A stretch of 52,044 nucleotides of DNA from NCBI RefSeq assembly GCF_000026985.1, contig NC_017390.1, forward strand, positions 986,762-1,038,805. The letters are read 5' to 3'. How positions within the stretch are numbered: position 1 is the stretch's first letter; each line of letters starts with the position of its first letter. Source of the stretch: Erwinia pyrifoliae DSM 12163 (lineage in GTDB: Bacteria > Pseudomonadota > Gammaproteobacteria > Enterobacterales > Enterobacteriaceae). Below are positions 8,749 to 18,308 of the stretch, piece after piece. The notes beneath the pieces were generated by a model, which had not been told where the DNA came from, searched no databases, and saw only the letters and a program-made list of their open reading frames with translations. Position numbers and translations under genes: made by a program.

Positions 8749-9447
8749 TTAGCCCTCGGTCAGGCGGGTGAGCAGGGTTTCGACCATCAGTGATGACTGC
8801 TTCGCCGCCACGGCCAGGAACTCATCGAAGCTGAGATGTGATTCCCGATCCGCCACGTCGGAGATGGCGCGTACCACGACAAATGGCGTAGCAAACTGGT
8901 GGCAAACATGACCGATGGCGGTCGCCTCCATTTCAACCGCAATGGCCTGCGGGAAAGTGTTGCGTATGCGTGCCAGCGGTGCCGCGCCGTTGATAAAGGC
9001 ATCACCACTGACCACCAGACCGCGCACCGCATGCAGATTCAGTTCTTCGATACACTGCTCTGCCGCCGTAATCAGCTTTTCGTCGGCTTTGAAAGCCGCC
9101 GGGCAGCCCGCCATCTGGCCTGCTTCGTAACCAAACGCGGTAACGTCGGCATCGTGATAGCGTACTTCGTCTGAAACGACGATATCGCCCACTTTCAGCG
9201 TTGCCGCCAGCCCGCCCGCTGAACCGGTGTTGATCACCACATCCGGCTTGCACAACTGCAGCAGCAGGGTGGTGCCCAGCGCCGCAGAGACTTTACCAAT
9301 GCCCGATTTCAGCAGGGCAACTTCTACGCCATTCAAGGTACCGGTGTAAATTTCGCAGCCTGCCAGCGTCAGAGTTTGACGATTTTCGATCTTGTCACGT
9401 AGCAGCGTCACTTCCTGTTCCATTGCACCAATAATGCCTGCTTTCAT
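8749..9447 (-). CDS. mtnN: 5'-methylthioadenosine/S-adenosylhomocysteine nucleosidase
   Basis: Cleaves MTA, SAH and 5'-deoxyadenosine to adenine and the thioribose or ribose product; in LuxS organisms it feeds AI-2 production. 232 residues, the same as E. coli Pfs. Glu12 is in GAMEQE, and the VEMEATAI and AISDVAD active-site segments are present. The start at 9447 ([10 protein letters not shown]) has a GAGAG site; the open frame to 9480 would overlap the divergent dgt leader. In K-12 btuF follows mtnN; here it does not. Confidence 0.95.
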   Translation of the reverse strand: MKAGIIGAMEQEVTLLRDKIENRQTLTLAGCEIYTGTLNGVEVALLKSGIGKVSAALGTTLLLQLCKPDVVINTGSAGGLAATLKVGDIVVSDEVRYHDADVTAFGYEAGQMAGCPAAFKADEKLITAAEQCIEELNLHAVRGLVVSGDAFINGAAPLARIRNTFPQAIAVEMEATAIGHVCHQFATPFVVVRAISDVADRESHLSFDEFLAVAAKQSSLMVETLLTRLTEG

Positions 9448-9566
9448 AGGGATACTCTCTGAATTAGTGGAATTTGCCATTTATTTCGGCGCATAGTCTA
9501 TCATGGCTGCTGAACAGAGATCTGCTCTGCGGCTTTCGTTGCGTCTTAAATCAGAGGGAACCAGAG

Positions 9567-11072
9567 ATGACCGGGATCGACTTTCGCAGCAAAATTAACT
9601 GGCAGCGTTGCTATCGGCCCGACCGGGGAGCGAAAAACGAGCATGAGATTTTGCGCATCTTTGAGAGCGACCGTGGCCGCATTATCAATTCAGCGGCCAT
9701 TCGTCGCCTGCAGCAAAAAACCCAGGTTTTTCCACTGGAGCGCAATGCGGCGGTGCGCACCCGTCTGACCCATTCGCTGGAAGTGCAGCAGGTCGGGCGC
9801 TATATCGCCAAAGAAGTGCTGACGCGGTTGCAGGAGGCGGGGCGGCTGGAAAGCCTGGGGCTGGCACAGCTGACCGCCCCGTTCGAAAGTATCGTCGAGA
9901 TGGCCTGCCTGATGCACGATATCGGCAACCCGCCATTCGGGCATTTTGGCGAATCGGCGATTAACGACTGGTTCTGCCAGCAGCTGGACGCTGGCTGGCT
10001 GCCGAACAGCGGGCGTGAAGACCGCTGTGTTCCACGGGTACTGCATCGTCAGGATGACGGACTGGATCCACTGCGCGCGAAGGTTCGCCAGGATCTGGCG
10101 CACTTCGAAGGTAATGCCCAGGCGATCCGCGTGGTGCATACGCTGATGAAAATGAATCTGACCTGGGCGCAGGTGGGCTGTATTTTGAAATACACCCGGC
10201 CCGCGTGGCAGACCAGCCCAATCCCCGCCAGCCACAATTACTTAATGAAAAAGCCAGGATTCTATCTGGCTGAAGAAGAGTTTATCGCTAAACTCCGGGA
10301 AGAATTAGACCTTCAGCCGCACTGCCGTTTCCCGCTGACCTATATTATGGAAGCGGCTGACGATATCTCTTATTGCGTAGCGGACCTGGAAGATGCGGTG
10401 GAGAAAAATATTTTCACCGTTGAGCAGCTGTATCAATATCTCTTTCAAATCTGGCCCCACCATCAGCAGGACGATCTGTTTGCCAGCGTGGTCACCAGCG
10501 CGCTGGATAAGTCGCGTAGCCAGCAGACCCATTGCTATAGTGAAGATCAGTTCTTTATGTATTTACGCGTTAATACCGTGGCGCAACTGGTGCCTTATGC
10601 CGCCAGTCGTTTTATTGATAATCTGCCTGCAGTTTATCGCGGGGATTTTAACCAAGCGCTGCTGGAAGATAGCAGTCCTCACAGCCAACTGCTGAATATT
10701 TTCAAAAAAGTCGCGTTCCGTCATGTATTTAATCATCCTGACGTTGAGCAGCTGGAATTACAGGGCTACCGGGTGATCCGTGGTTTGTTAGATATCTACC
10801 GTCCGTTACTACTGCTGACGCGTGAAGAGTTCAGTGAACTGGCGGCGAGAGATTATTTGAAAGGATACCCGATTGAAACCCGGCTGTTCCATAAACTTTC
10901 TTCACGCTTTCGTCTTGCCTATAGCGAAGCCGTGGCGCAACTGGATAAAAATCAGCAGGAAGAGGAAATTTGGGAATACTATTATCGCGTGCGCCTGTTA
11001 CAGGATTATATTAGCGGTATGACTGATTTGTATGCCTGGGATGAGTACCGACGCTTGATGGCGGTGGAGTAA
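9567..11072 (+). CDS. dgt: Deoxyguanosinetriphosphate triphosphohydrolase Dgt
   Basis: HD-fold enzyme that splits dGTP to deoxyguanosine and triphosphate. 501 residues from ATG 9567 (E. coli 505), matching the family start ([11 protein letters not shown]). The HD metal site is visible: H69 in LTHS and H117-D118 in [12 protein letters not shown]. The C-terminus [15 protein letters not shown] is typical. The stretch between residues about 140 and 170 is the most diverged part. An upstream in-frame start at 9474 would overlap mtnN and is rejected. Confidence 0.95.
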   Translation: MTGIDFRSKINWQRCYRPDRGAKNEHEILRIFESDRGRIINSAAIRRLQQKTQVFPLERNAAVRTRLTHSLEVQQVGRYIAKEVLTRLQEAGRLESLGLAQLTAPFESIVEMACLMHDIGNPPFGHFGESAINDWFCQQLDAGWLPNSGREDRCVPRVLHRQDDGLDPLRAKVRQDLAHFEGNAQAIRVVHTLMKMNLTWAQVGCILKYTRPAWQTSPIPASHNYLMKKPGFYLAEEEFIAKLREELDLQPHCRFPLTYIMEAADDISYCVADLEDAVEKNIFTVEQLYQYLFQIWPHHQQDDLFASVVTSALDKSRSQQTHCYSEDQFFMYLRVNTVAQLVPYAASRFIDNLPAVYRGDFNQALLEDSSPHSQLLNIFKKVAFRHVFNHPDVEQLELQGYRVIRGLLDIYRPLLLLTREEFSELAARDYLKGYPIETRLFHKLSSRFRLAYSEAVAQLDKNQQEEEIWEYYYRVRLLQDYISGMTDLYAWDEYRRLMAVE

Positions 11073-11137
11073 ATGGCAGTGCGCTAACTTTTGTAAAGAT
11101 GAACAATATTTTTTTACTTATTCTTCATCTTGAAACA

Positions 11138-11165
11138 TGAACTTAGCGCAACAATATCAATCTCA
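11138..11165 (+). promoter_or_regulatory. Sigma-E-type promoter of degP
   Basis: TGAACTT 11138-11144 and TCTCA 11161-11165 with a 16-bp spacer match the sigma-E consensus (GGAACTT, 15-16, TCTGA/TCAAA) well. degP is a classic sigma-E and Cpx target in E. coli. A single GTAAA half-site lies just upstream, too little to call a CpxR box. Confidence 0.65.
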
Positions 11166-11219
11166 TTATTCACAACCGACCTGACTGTTACTTTGTTGAA
11201 TCACTTGAGAATCCGCCCA

Positions 11220-12668
11220 ATGAAAAAGAATACGTTAGTTCTGAGTGCACTGGCTTTTAGCCTGGGTCTGGCGTTAAACCCCTTAGCGGCCAGCGCGGCT
11301 GAAACCGCCTCTTCGTCCTCTACAAGCAGCCAACAATTACCCAGCCTGGCGCCGATGCTGGAAACGGTAATGCCTTCAGTCGTCAGCATCAACGTGGAGG
11401 GTACGACACCGCGCAGGGCGCAGCAGTCCCAACAGTTTCAGCAGTTCCAGCAGTTCTTTGGTGGCAATTCACCGTTCTGCCAGGAGGGCTCTCCCTTCCT
11501 TGGATCGCCACTGTGCCAGGGTGGCGCGCCCGGCGGTAACGGTATTGATGGCCAGCAGCAGAAATTCCAGGCGCTTGGCTCCGGCGTGGTGATTGACGCG
11601 GTGAAAGGTTATGTGGTCACTAACAATCACGTTGTTGATAATGCAACAAAAATTCAGGTGCAGCTGAGCGATGGTCGCAAATATGATGCGAAGGTGATCG
11701 GCAAAGATCCCCGTTCCGATATCGCATTGATCCAGCTGAAAGAAGCGAAGAATCTGACCGCGATTAAGATCGCCGACAGCGACAATCTGCGCGTGGGGGA
11801 TTATACCGTGGCTATCGGTAACCCTTATGGTTTGGGCGAAACCGTGACTTCAGGGATTGTTTCTGCCCTGGGGCGTAGCGGTCTGAACGTGGAAAACTAC
11901 GAAAACTTTATCCAGACTGACGCCGCGATTAACCGTGGCAACTCCGGCGGCGCGCTGGTCAATCTCAACGGTGAACTGGTCGGGATTAACACCGCGATTC
12001 TGGCTCCGGACGGCGGCAATATCGGTATTGGCTTCGCCATTCCATCGAACATGGTGAAAAACCTGAGCGCTCAGATGGTTGAGTACGGGCAGGTCAGGCG
12101 CGGAGAGCTGGGCATCATCGGCACCGAGCTGAACTCCGAGCTGGCGAAAGCGATGAAAGTCGATGCTCAACGCGGCGCATTTGTCAGTCAGGTGTTGCCG
12201 AAGTCTTCGGCGGCACAGGCCGGAATTCAGGCGGGTGACGTTATTGTTTCGATCAATAACAAGCCGATCTCCAGCTTTGCCGCGCTGCGCGCTCAGGTGG
12301 GTTCGCTGCCGGTAGGCACCAAAATGGAGTTGGGCCTGATCCGCGACGGGAAGCCGATAACGGTTAACCTCGCGTTGCAACAGGGCAGCGCGGCGAAAGT
12401 GGACTCCGCCACCATTTATACCGGTATTGAAGGGGCTGACCTCAGTAATTACGATGTCAAAGGGGTGAAGGGCGTTAAAGTCGACAATCTGAAAGCGGGT
12501 TCTGCTGCGGCGCGTATCGGTCTGAAGAAAGATGATGTTATTCTGGGCGTTAACCAACATACGGTGACTAACCTGGGTGAACTGCGCAAAATCCTCGACA
12601 GTAAACCGTCGGTGCTGGCATTGAGTATTCAGCGTGGTGACAGCTCGATCTACCTGCTGATGCAGTAA
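11220..12668 (+). CDS. degP: Periplasmic serine protease/chaperone DegP
   Basis: Degrades or refolds damaged envelope proteins. 482 residues from ATG 11220 (E. coli 474): a signal peptide cut near ASA-AE (26), the LA loop with CQEG and LCQG cysteines, a trypsin-like domain with H137 (TNNHVVDN), D167 (RSDIAL) and S242 (GNSGGA), then two PDZ domains. The extra length comes mainly from a Gln/Phe-rich stretch at residues 65-80, in the LA loop region. The frame to 11130 is open but spans the promoter. cdaR, which follows degP in K-12, is absent. Confidence 0.96.
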   Translation: MKKNTLVLSALAFSLGLALNPLAASAAETASSSSTSSQQLPSLAPMLETVMPSVVSINVEGTTPRRAQQSQQFQQFQQFFGGNSPFCQEGSPFLGSPLCQGGAPGGNGIDGQQQKFQALGSGVVIDAVKGYVVTNNHVVDNATKIQVQLSDGRKYDAKVIGKDPRSDIALIQLKEAKNLTAIKIADSDNLRVGDYTVAIGNPYGLGETVTSGIVSALGRSGLNVENYENFIQTDAAINRGNSGGALVNLNGELVGINTAILAPDGGNIGIGFAIPSNMVKNLSAQMVEYGQVRRGELGIIGTELNSELAKAMKVDAQRGAFVSQVLPKSSAAQAGIQAGDVIVSINNKPISSFAALRAQVGSLPVGTKMELGLIRDGKPITVNLALQQGSAAKVDSATIYTGIEGADLSNYDVKGVKGVKVDNLKAGSAAARIGLKKDDVILGVNQHTVTNLGELRKILDSKPSVLALSIQRGDSSIYLLMQ

Positions 12669-12716
12669 TCGCCGCTGCGCGAAAACCCGTTATCGGTGGT
12701 TGCCTAAGACAGATAA

Positions 12717-12746
12717 GAAAACGGTGCCAGCTGGCACCGTTTTTTG
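12717..12746. terminator. Bidirectional terminator between degP and yaeH
   Basis: AACGGTGCCAG 12720-12730 pairs perfectly with CTGGCACCGTT 12731-12741, with an A run before it and T6 after it. With so small a loop the top base pairs must open. It serves both converging genes. Confidence 0.9.
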
Positions 12747-12756
12747 TCCGTTGCTA

Positions 12757-13149
12757 TTAACGGCCGTTGCGGGTCAGTTTCTCCAGATCGGATTCAATTT
12801 CTGCGATCTTATTGGATACCACGCTTTGCAGATGATGCAGGTCATCCAGTATTTTGCGTTTCAGATCGACTTCAATGCGATCCTGCTGACAAATCTGATC
12901 AAGCTCATCAATCACATAGCGCAGATTCGGGCTGATTTCCTGCACTTCTTTGTAGCCCTGGCTGGTGTTATCTGCCACCACGGTTTTGCGCTGGCGTGGG
13001 TATTTGAATTTCACGCTTTTGGCGAAGAATTCGCCTTTGTCCTTACGGAAATAAATTTTCAGGATGTCGTGGCTGGCTTCCTGACGCAGGCTGTAACGGT
13101 CAATATCTTCAGGTGACGCAATGCCCAACCCTTTCAAATTGTCATACAT
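12757..13149 (-). CDS. yaeH: Conserved protein YaeH (DUF3461)
   Basis: 130 residues (E. coli YaeH 128). The start at 13149 ([10 protein letters not shown]) matches the family; the frame is open to 13197. It is a small, charged, soluble protein with a conserved core ([21 protein letters not shown]) and a C-terminal helical, probably coiled-coil segment. Its function is not established. It converges on degP. Confidence 0.9.
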   Translation of the reverse strand: MYDNLKGLGIASPEDIDRYSLRQEASHDILKIYFRKDKGEFFAKSVKFKYPRQRKTVVADNTSQGYKEVQEISPNLRYVIDELDQICQQDRIEVDLKRKILDDLHHLQSVVSNKIAEIESDLEKLTRNGR

Positions 13150-13484
13150 GGTTCTGTTCCTTATGCGGGAGATTGTCGTTTTGGCTGCGTGTGGCAAATA
13201 CGGGTTTGTACTGTGCTCGCTGTCCTTACGTACTGCGTGTACGTTCCGGCTGCGGTGAGCCTGGTCTTTGCTTAGCCCGGTCTTCCTGTACTGAGGTCAG
13301 TATAGGTTCAAAAGCAAAAAAACGAATCGGGGAGAGCGGCGTTGCGCAGAATGGCGCGGATTATGGACCAGATTGTGCACAATAGCATCACCCGTTGCGC
13401 AGGGTTAGAGAGGTTGTTGCAGGCAGGATTGTAAAGTTAGCGTGACAGAGGGAGACGGGCCACGCTGGTGGCCCGCAGACGGGA
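13150..13484. promoter_or_regulatory. Intergenic region yaeH-dapD with dyad symmetries
   Basis: 335 bp without a credible gene. It holds ACGTAC-tgcgt-GTACGT; a 10-bp inverted repeat with one G/T wobble (13285-13294 and 13297-13306); a perfect 12-bp palindrome ATTGTGCACAAT (13372-13383); and the dapD end hairpin. On the minus strand TATACT (13304-13299) could be the yaeH -10, overlapped by the inverted repeat. Regulator identity is unknown. Confidence 0.4.
13456..13475 (-). terminator. Hairpin downstream of dapD
   Basis: CGGGCCAC 13456-13463, a 4-nt loop, GTGGCCCG 13468-13475, located 10 bp after the dapD stop on the minus strand. There is no clean T tract, only a pyrimidine-rich stretch. Confidence 0.5.
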
Positions 13485-14309
13485 TCAGTCGATGGTACGC
13501 AGTAGTTCGTTGAGGCCGGTTTTACTCAGCGTTTTGGCGTCCACTTTTTTTACAATCACTGCGCAATACAGGCTGTAGCTGCCGTCTTTTGAGGGCAGGT
13601 TGCCGGAAACCACGACCGAGCCAGCCGGAACGCGGCCGTAATGCACTTCACCGGTTTCGCGATCGTAGATTTTCGTGCTCTGGCCGATATAGACGCCCAT
13701 CGAGATCACTGAACCTTCTTCCACGATCACGCCTTCAACGATTTCAGAGCGTGCTCCGATAAAACAGTTATCTTCAATGATGGTTGGATTCGCCTGTAAT
13801 GGCTCCAGCACGCCACCGATGCCGACGCCGCCGGACAGGTGAACGTTTTTACCAATCTGTGCACAGGAACCCACGGTGGCCCAGGTATCGACCATCGAGC
13901 CTTCATCGACGTAAGCGCCAATGTTGACGTACGAGGGCATCAGTATGGTGTTACGGGCAATAAACGATCCCTGACGTACTGCCGCTGGTGGCACCACACG
14001 GAATCCCTCTTTTTTGAAACGCGCTTCATCGTAATGAGCGAATTTCATCGGCACCTTGTCGTAAAAACGACTCTCTGCACCTTCAATTACCTGATTGTCA
14101 TTGATGCGGAAAGAGAGCAGGACCGCTTTCTTCAGCCACTGGTGGGTGACCCACTGGCCGTCGATCTTCTCGGCGACGCGCAGAGCGCCGCTGTCCAGCA
14201 GGGCGATAGCCTGATTGACCGCGTCACGAGTGGCCGTATCGGCGTTGGCCGGGGTAATATCAGCCCGATGCTCGAAGGCCGCTTCAATAACATTCTGTAA
14301 CTGTTGCAT
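13485..14309 (-). CDS. dapD: Tetrahydrodipicolinate N-succinyltransferase DapD
   Basis: Succinylates tetrahydrodipicolinate in the lysine/meso-DAP pathway. 274 residues, the same as E. coli, with the start at 14309 ([13 protein letters not shown]) behind AGGAAGAG. The C-terminal two-thirds is a left-handed beta-helix of hexapeptide repeats (for example [29 protein letters not shown]). The open frame to 14336 adds nine unrelated residues. It lies downstream of glnD on the same strand, as in E. coli. Confidence 0.96.
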   Translation of the reverse strand: MQQLQNVIEAAFEHRADITPANADTATRDAVNQAIALLDSGALRVAEKIDGQWVTHQWLKKAVLLSFRINDNQVIEGAESRFYDKVPMKFAHYDEARFKKEGFRVVPPAAVRQGSFIARNTILMPSYVNIGAYVDEGSMVDTWATVGSCAQIGKNVHLSGGVGIGGVLEPLQANPTIIEDNCFIGARSEIVEGVIVEEGSVISMGVYIGQSTKIYDRETGEVHYGRVPAGSVVVSGNLPSKDGSYSLYCAVIVKKVDAKTLSKTGLNELLRTID

Positions 14310-14405
14310 AGTTAGTCTCTTCCTGGTTTTTGCCAACCGCTGTTGAAAAGATACGATCCCACCAGAGCGGAATCGGCGGTGGCGCGGTTAAAAAGTGAAT
14401 ATGGG

Positions 14406-17063
14406 TCACACTTTATCGTTTGGATTCAGGGCTTCTGTCAACCGTTGTTGCAGTACTTCGCGCAATTCTGTGTTCAGCGCACGTCGTTCGCTGTTGGCGA
14501 GAATAAACAAATCCTCGACGCGTTCACCGATGGTACTGATGCGTGCGCCGTGCAGTGACACGCTTAAATCGGCGAAGACCTCGCCAACGCGAGCCAGCAA
14601 ACCGGGCTGATCGAGCGCGATCAATTCCAGATAAGTTCGTCTGTCGGTATGAGTGGGTAGAAAGTTCACTGCCGTTTCCACATTAAAGTGCTTCAGACGC
14701 GCTGACTGACGGCGGGTACGGGGTGGCTGCCAGTCGGTCTGACAGATGGCCTGTTCCAGCGCATGGCGCGTTGCCTCATGACGGTCGGTCGCCAGCGGGC
14801 TGCCGTCCGGCTCCAGCACGATAAAGGTGTCCATTGCCATGCCGTCGCGGCTGGTAAAAATCTGGGCGTCGTGGACGCTGAGATTACGCCGATCCAACTC
14901 CCCGGCGACGGCGGCAAACAGATATGGCCTGTCCTGGCTCCAGATAAAAATCTCGGTGCCGCCGCGTGTGGCCAGCGGGCTGACCAGGATCAGCGGTTTA
15001 TCATGATCGTGAACCAGCAGGTGGCGCGCATGCCAGGCCAGCTGGTTCGGCGTGTGGCGCAGGAAATAGTCGGCGCGGCAGCGCCCCCAGATACGGTGCA
15101 GCGCCTCTTCGTCGATATTATCCATGCGCAGCAGCGCCAGCGCCTGCAGGCGATGGTGCCGCACGCGCTCGCGCAGATCCGGGCTGTTTTCCATACCGCG
15201 ACGCAGCTGTTTCTCGGTGGCGAAGAACAGTTCGCGCAACAGACTCTGTTTCCAGCTATTCCACAGGGTTTCATTGGTAGCGCAGATATCCGCCACCGTC
15301 AGGCATACCAGATAGCGCAGCCGGTTTTCATTTTGCATCACTTCCGCGAACTGCTGGATCTCGGTCGGGTCCTGAATATCGCGGCGCTGCGCGGTGACCG
15401 ACATCAGCAAATGGTGGCGTACCAGCCAGGCGACCAGCTGCGTTTCGCGCGAATTCAGGCCGTGCATTTCGGCAAACTCCAGCGCGTCCTGTGCGCCGAG
15501 GATCGAGTGATCGCCCCCGCGCCCTTTGGCGATATCATGGAACAGCGCCGCCATCAGCAGCAGCTCCGGCTGGGGCAGACGCGGCCACAGCTCCACGCAC
15601 AGCGGATGACGTGGACGGATGCTTTCATCGGCGAAACTTTCCAGCTTCTGCAATACGCGGATGGTGTGTTCATCCACGGTGTAGGCGTGGAACAGGTCAA
15701 ACTGCATCTGGCCGACGATACTGCTCCATTGCGGCATATAGACCCACAGCACGCTGTGCCGATGCATCGGCACCAGCGCGCGGCTGACGGCTCCGGGATG
15801 ACGCAAAATCGCCATAAATAGCTCGCGAGCTTCAGCAATGGTGCAGAGCGGCCGTTTCAGATGACGGCGTGCATGGCGCAGATGGCGCAGGGTAGTCGAA
15901 TAAATGCCGGTGATTTGCGGCGTGCGCACCATGGTATAGAACATGCGCATGATCGCTTCCGGCTGGCGGGTAAATAGCGTTTCGTCGCGCAGGTCGATTA
16001 GCGTACTGCGTAGCTGAAATTCGTCATCTACCGCACGCGGCTTTTCGTCAGCGCCCAGTGCGAGGATCGCCTCGTCAAACAGCTGCAACAGCATCTGATT
16101 CAGTTCACTCACGCGGCGCGTCACGCGGAAGAAATCCTTCATCATGCGTTCGACCGGTTCATTACCTTCGCCCTGATAGTTCAGGCGCCGGGCTACGTTG
16201 AGCTGGCGGTCAAACAGCAGACGGTTATCGTAACGTGCCAGGGAAAGATGCAGGGCAAAACGGATGCGCCACAGGAAGCTCTGGCACTCGTTAAGCTCAT
16301 TGCGCTCCGCTTCGGTGAGAAAACCGAAACCGACCATCTCAGTCATTGAGGTTGCACCGAAGTGACGGCGTGCTACCCATAACAGCGTGTGGATATCGCG
16401 CAGGCCGCCGGGGCTGCTTTTGATGTCCGGCTCCAGATTGTAGCTGGTGCCGTGGTAGCGCTGGTGGCGTTCCTGCTGCTCGGCTATTTTGGCGGCGAAA
16501 AAGCGGTCAGATGGCCAGAATCCGTCGCTGAACACGTTTTTCTGCATTTCAAGAAACAGCGCCAAATCGCCGGTCAGCATCCGTGATTCGATCAGGTTCG
16601 TGGCCACGGTGAGATCGGAAAGCCCTTCAAGCAGGCACTCTTCCAGCGTGCGTACGCTGTGGCCCACCTCCAGCTTTAAATCCCACATCAGCGTCAGCAG
16701 TTCACTGGTGCGCCGGGCATCATCGTCGGACAGCGGTTGGCGGCTGAGGATCAGCACATCTATATCAGACAGCGGATGCAACTCACCACGACCGTAGCCG
16801 CCGACCGCCACCAGGGCGATACCCTCTTTTTCCGGGAAGGCAAAAAAACGCCACAGGCGGCGCAGCAGGCGGTCAATAAACAGGGTGCGGGCTGCAATCA
16901 GGCTTTCCGCATCCTGCCCGGCGTCGAAAGCGGTGGCGAGGTACTGCTGGAAAGTATCAAGGTGTTGCCGCAGCGTATCGCGGTTCAGCTCATCATCATC
17001 CCAGCGTCGCGGGGCTTTTGTCAGCTTTTTCAGGATGCTGACGTCCGTCACGTCTTTCTTCAT
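14406..17063 (-). CDS. glnD: Bifunctional PII uridylyltransferase/uridylyl-removing enzyme GlnD
   Basis: Primary glutamine sensor that modifies PII (GlnB/GlnK) by UMP addition and removal. 885 residues (E. coli 890): nucleotidyltransferase motif [19 protein letters not shown] at 88-106, an HD domain with [14 protein letters not shown], and two C-terminal ACT domains ([32 protein letters not shown]). The first 25 residues differ strongly from E. coli, as is common for this family. The start lies only 19 nt after the T tract of the map terminator. Confidence 0.96.
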   Translation of the reverse strand: MKKDVTDVSILKKLTKAPRRWDDDELNRDTLRQHLDTFQQYLATAFDAGQDAESLIAARTLFIDRLLRRLWRFFAFPEKEGIALVAVGGYGRGELHPLSDIDVLILSRQPLSDDDARRTSELLTLMWDLKLEVGHSVRTLEECLLEGLSDLTVATNLIESRMLTGDLALFLEMQKNVFSDGFWPSDRFFAAKIAEQQERHQRYHGTSYNLEPDIKSSPGGLRDIHTLLWVARRHFGATSMTEMVGFGFLTEAERNELNECQSFLWRIRFALHLSLARYDNRLLFDRQLNVARRLNYQGEGNEPVERMMKDFFRVTRRVSELNQMLLQLFDEAILALGADEKPRAVDDEFQLRSTLIDLRDETLFTRQPEAIMRMFYTMVRTPQITGIYSTTLRHLRHARRHLKRPLCTIAEARELFMAILRHPGAVSRALVPMHRHSVLWVYMPQWSSIVGQMQFDLFHAYTVDEHTIRVLQKLESFADESIRPRHPLCVELWPRLPQPELLLMAALFHDIAKGRGGDHSILGAQDALEFAEMHGLNSRETQLVAWLVRHHLLMSVTAQRRDIQDPTEIQQFAEVMQNENRLRYLVCLTVADICATNETLWNSWKQSLLRELFFATEKQLRRGMENSPDLRERVRHHRLQALALLRMDNIDEEALHRIWGRCRADYFLRHTPNQLAWHARHLLVHDHDKPLILVSPLATRGGTEIFIWSQDRPYLFAAVAGELDRRNLSVHDAQIFTSRDGMAMDTFIVLEPDGSPLATDRHEATRHALEQAICQTDWQPPRTRRQSARLKHFNVETAVNFLPTHTDRRTYLELIALDQPGLLARVGEVFADLSVSLHGARISTIGERVEDLFILANSERRALNTELREVLQQRLTEALNPNDKV

Positions 17064-17082
17064 TTCACCGCTCCGAAGAGAT

Positions 17083-17107
17083 AAAAAAAGCCGGCGGCGG
17101 CCGGCTT
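17083..17107 (-). terminator. Terminator between map and glnD
   Basis: On the minus strand AAGCCGGC (17107-17100), loop cgcc, GCCGGCTT (17095-17088), then a run of seven Ts to 17083. It should end map transcripts, but it sits directly in front of the glnD start, so glnD needs read-through or a promoter inside map. Confidence 0.85.
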
Positions 17108-17157
17108 GAGATTGCTGAACATATGACGCGATCCGTATCAGGCCAGCTGCGGGAAAG

Positions 17158-17952
17158 TTAGCCTTCGTGCGTCAGAACGGCCGGAATGGTGTCATCTTTA
17201 CGCAGCGTCATAATTTCGCAGCCGTTTTCAGTGACCACAATAGTGTGTTCGTACTGCGCGGACAAGCTACGGTCTTTGGTTTTTACCGTCCAGCCATCTT
17301 TCATGCTGCGGATGCGGTAATCGCCGGCGTTGACCATTGGCTCAATGGTAAATGCCATACCCGGCTGTAACACCACGCCGCCATCATCGGCATCGTAGTG
17401 CAGCACCTGAGGCTCTTCATGGAAGCCCTTGCCGATGCCGTGGCCGCAGTACTCGCGTACCACGGAGAAGTCCTGTGCTTCAACAAACTTCTGAATCTCG
17501 CGGCCCAGGGTACGCAGGCGGATGCCCGGTTTGACCATGCGCAGGGCAAGATACAGGCTGTCCTGCGTCACACGGCACAGGCGCTCGCCCTGAATGGTTG
17601 GTTTGCCGACGATAAACATGGTGGAGGTATCGCCGTGATAGTCATCTTTGATCACCGTGACGTCGATGTTAACTATATCACCATCCTTAAGGATTTTATC
17701 GTCACTCGGGATGCCGTGGCACACCACTTCGTTGACCGAGATGCAGACGGATTTCGGGAAGCCGTGATAGCCGAGACAGGCGGAAACCGCGTGCTGCCTG
17801 TTCACGATGTGATCGTGACACAGGCGGTCCAGTTCTGCGGTGCTGACGCCGGGTACGACGTGTTCTGCAATCATCTCAAGAACTTCGGCGGCCAGGCGAC
17901 CGGCCACACGCATTTTTTCGATTTCTTCAGGAGTTTTTATTGAAATTGCCAT
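17158..17952 (-). CDS. map: Type I methionine aminopeptidase Map
   Basis: Removes the initiator methionine from nascent proteins. 264 residues, the same as E. coli. All five metal ligands are in place: D97 (VNIDVTV), D108 (HGDTS), H171 (YCGHGIG), E204 (TIEPM) and E235 (QYEHT). The ribosome site is weak. It is divergent from rpsB, the usual arrangement. Confidence 0.97.
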   Translation of the reverse strand: MAISIKTPEEIEKMRVAGRLAAEVLEMIAEHVVPGVSTAELDRLCHDHIVNRQHAVSACLGYHGFPKSVCISVNEVVCHGIPSDDKILKDGDIVNIDVTVIKDDYHGDTSTMFIVGKPTIQGERLCRVTQDSLYLALRMVKPGIRLRTLGREIQKFVEAQDFSVVREYCGHGIGKGFHEEPQVLHYDADDGGVVLQPGMAFTIEPMVNAGDYRIRSMKDGWTVKTKDRSLSAQYEHTIVVTENGCEIMTLRKDDTIPAVLTHEG

Positions 17953-18093
17953 TCATTCGGTCCGCATTTGTCGTCATTTTCGACAATAATAATGAGAGTC
18001 GGGCAATGGTAGCAGTCCACCAGGACGCTGCCAATTGGAGTTTGATCTCTGAGCAGCCTCGCAGGGGACGACGGGCTGCAAAAGTAACAACAG

Positions 18094-18130
18094 TTGGCTT
18101 CAATGCCGGCTTTGTGGTATAAAGCGCGCC
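18094..18130 (+). promoter_or_regulatory. rpsB-tsf promoter with GC-rich discriminator
   Basis: TTGGCT 18094-18099 and TATAAA 18118-18123 with an 18-bp spacer, followed directly by GCGCGCC. A GC-rich discriminator is typical of stringently controlled ribosomal promoters. The rest of the 356-bp map-rpsB gap holds the rpsB leader and no other gene. Confidence 0.7.
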
Positions 18131-18204
18131 GACGATTCTTTGTACGTTGAATTTTATTGTCGCAGAGAAACGCATAACTCTCACTATGTGTAAATAACAC
18201 ACAC

Positions 18205-18305
18205 GTATCGACACCTACGCCGGGGTGCCTTGCTGGTTCGAGAGAACCGACGGGTCGGTTGTATGGGATGCGTGGAGGCTTAACCCCAAACTATCTATAG
18301 AGGTA
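18205..18305 (+). ncRNA. tff: rpsB leader RNA (t44/S2-binding leader)
   Basis: The leader keeps the enterobacterial S2 leader pattern: ACACACGTATCG, GGGGT 18222-18226 able to pair with ACCCC 18283-18287, a hairpin AACCGA 18245-18250 with TCGGTT 18255-18260, the GGATGCGTGGAGGC block, then TATAGAGG as ribosome site. In E. coli this region is the t44 (tff) RNA and the site of S2 autorepression. The limits given are approximate. Confidence 0.7.
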
Positions 18306-18308
18306 ATC

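Noticed and set aside
8494..8752. Two overlapping plus-strand ORFs of about 65 codons in the erpA-mtnN gap
   Set aside because: No ribosome site, no hydrophobic or domain pattern, and they run into mtnN antisense; treated as chance.
14763..15821. 352-codon plus-strand ORF inside glnD
   Set aside because: Antisense shadow in GC-rich DNA; glnD shows full domain conservation.
18225..18308. 28-codon extension of rpsB
   Set aside because: It is the conserved, structured S2 leader; ATG 18309 has AGAGG and the family N-terminus.
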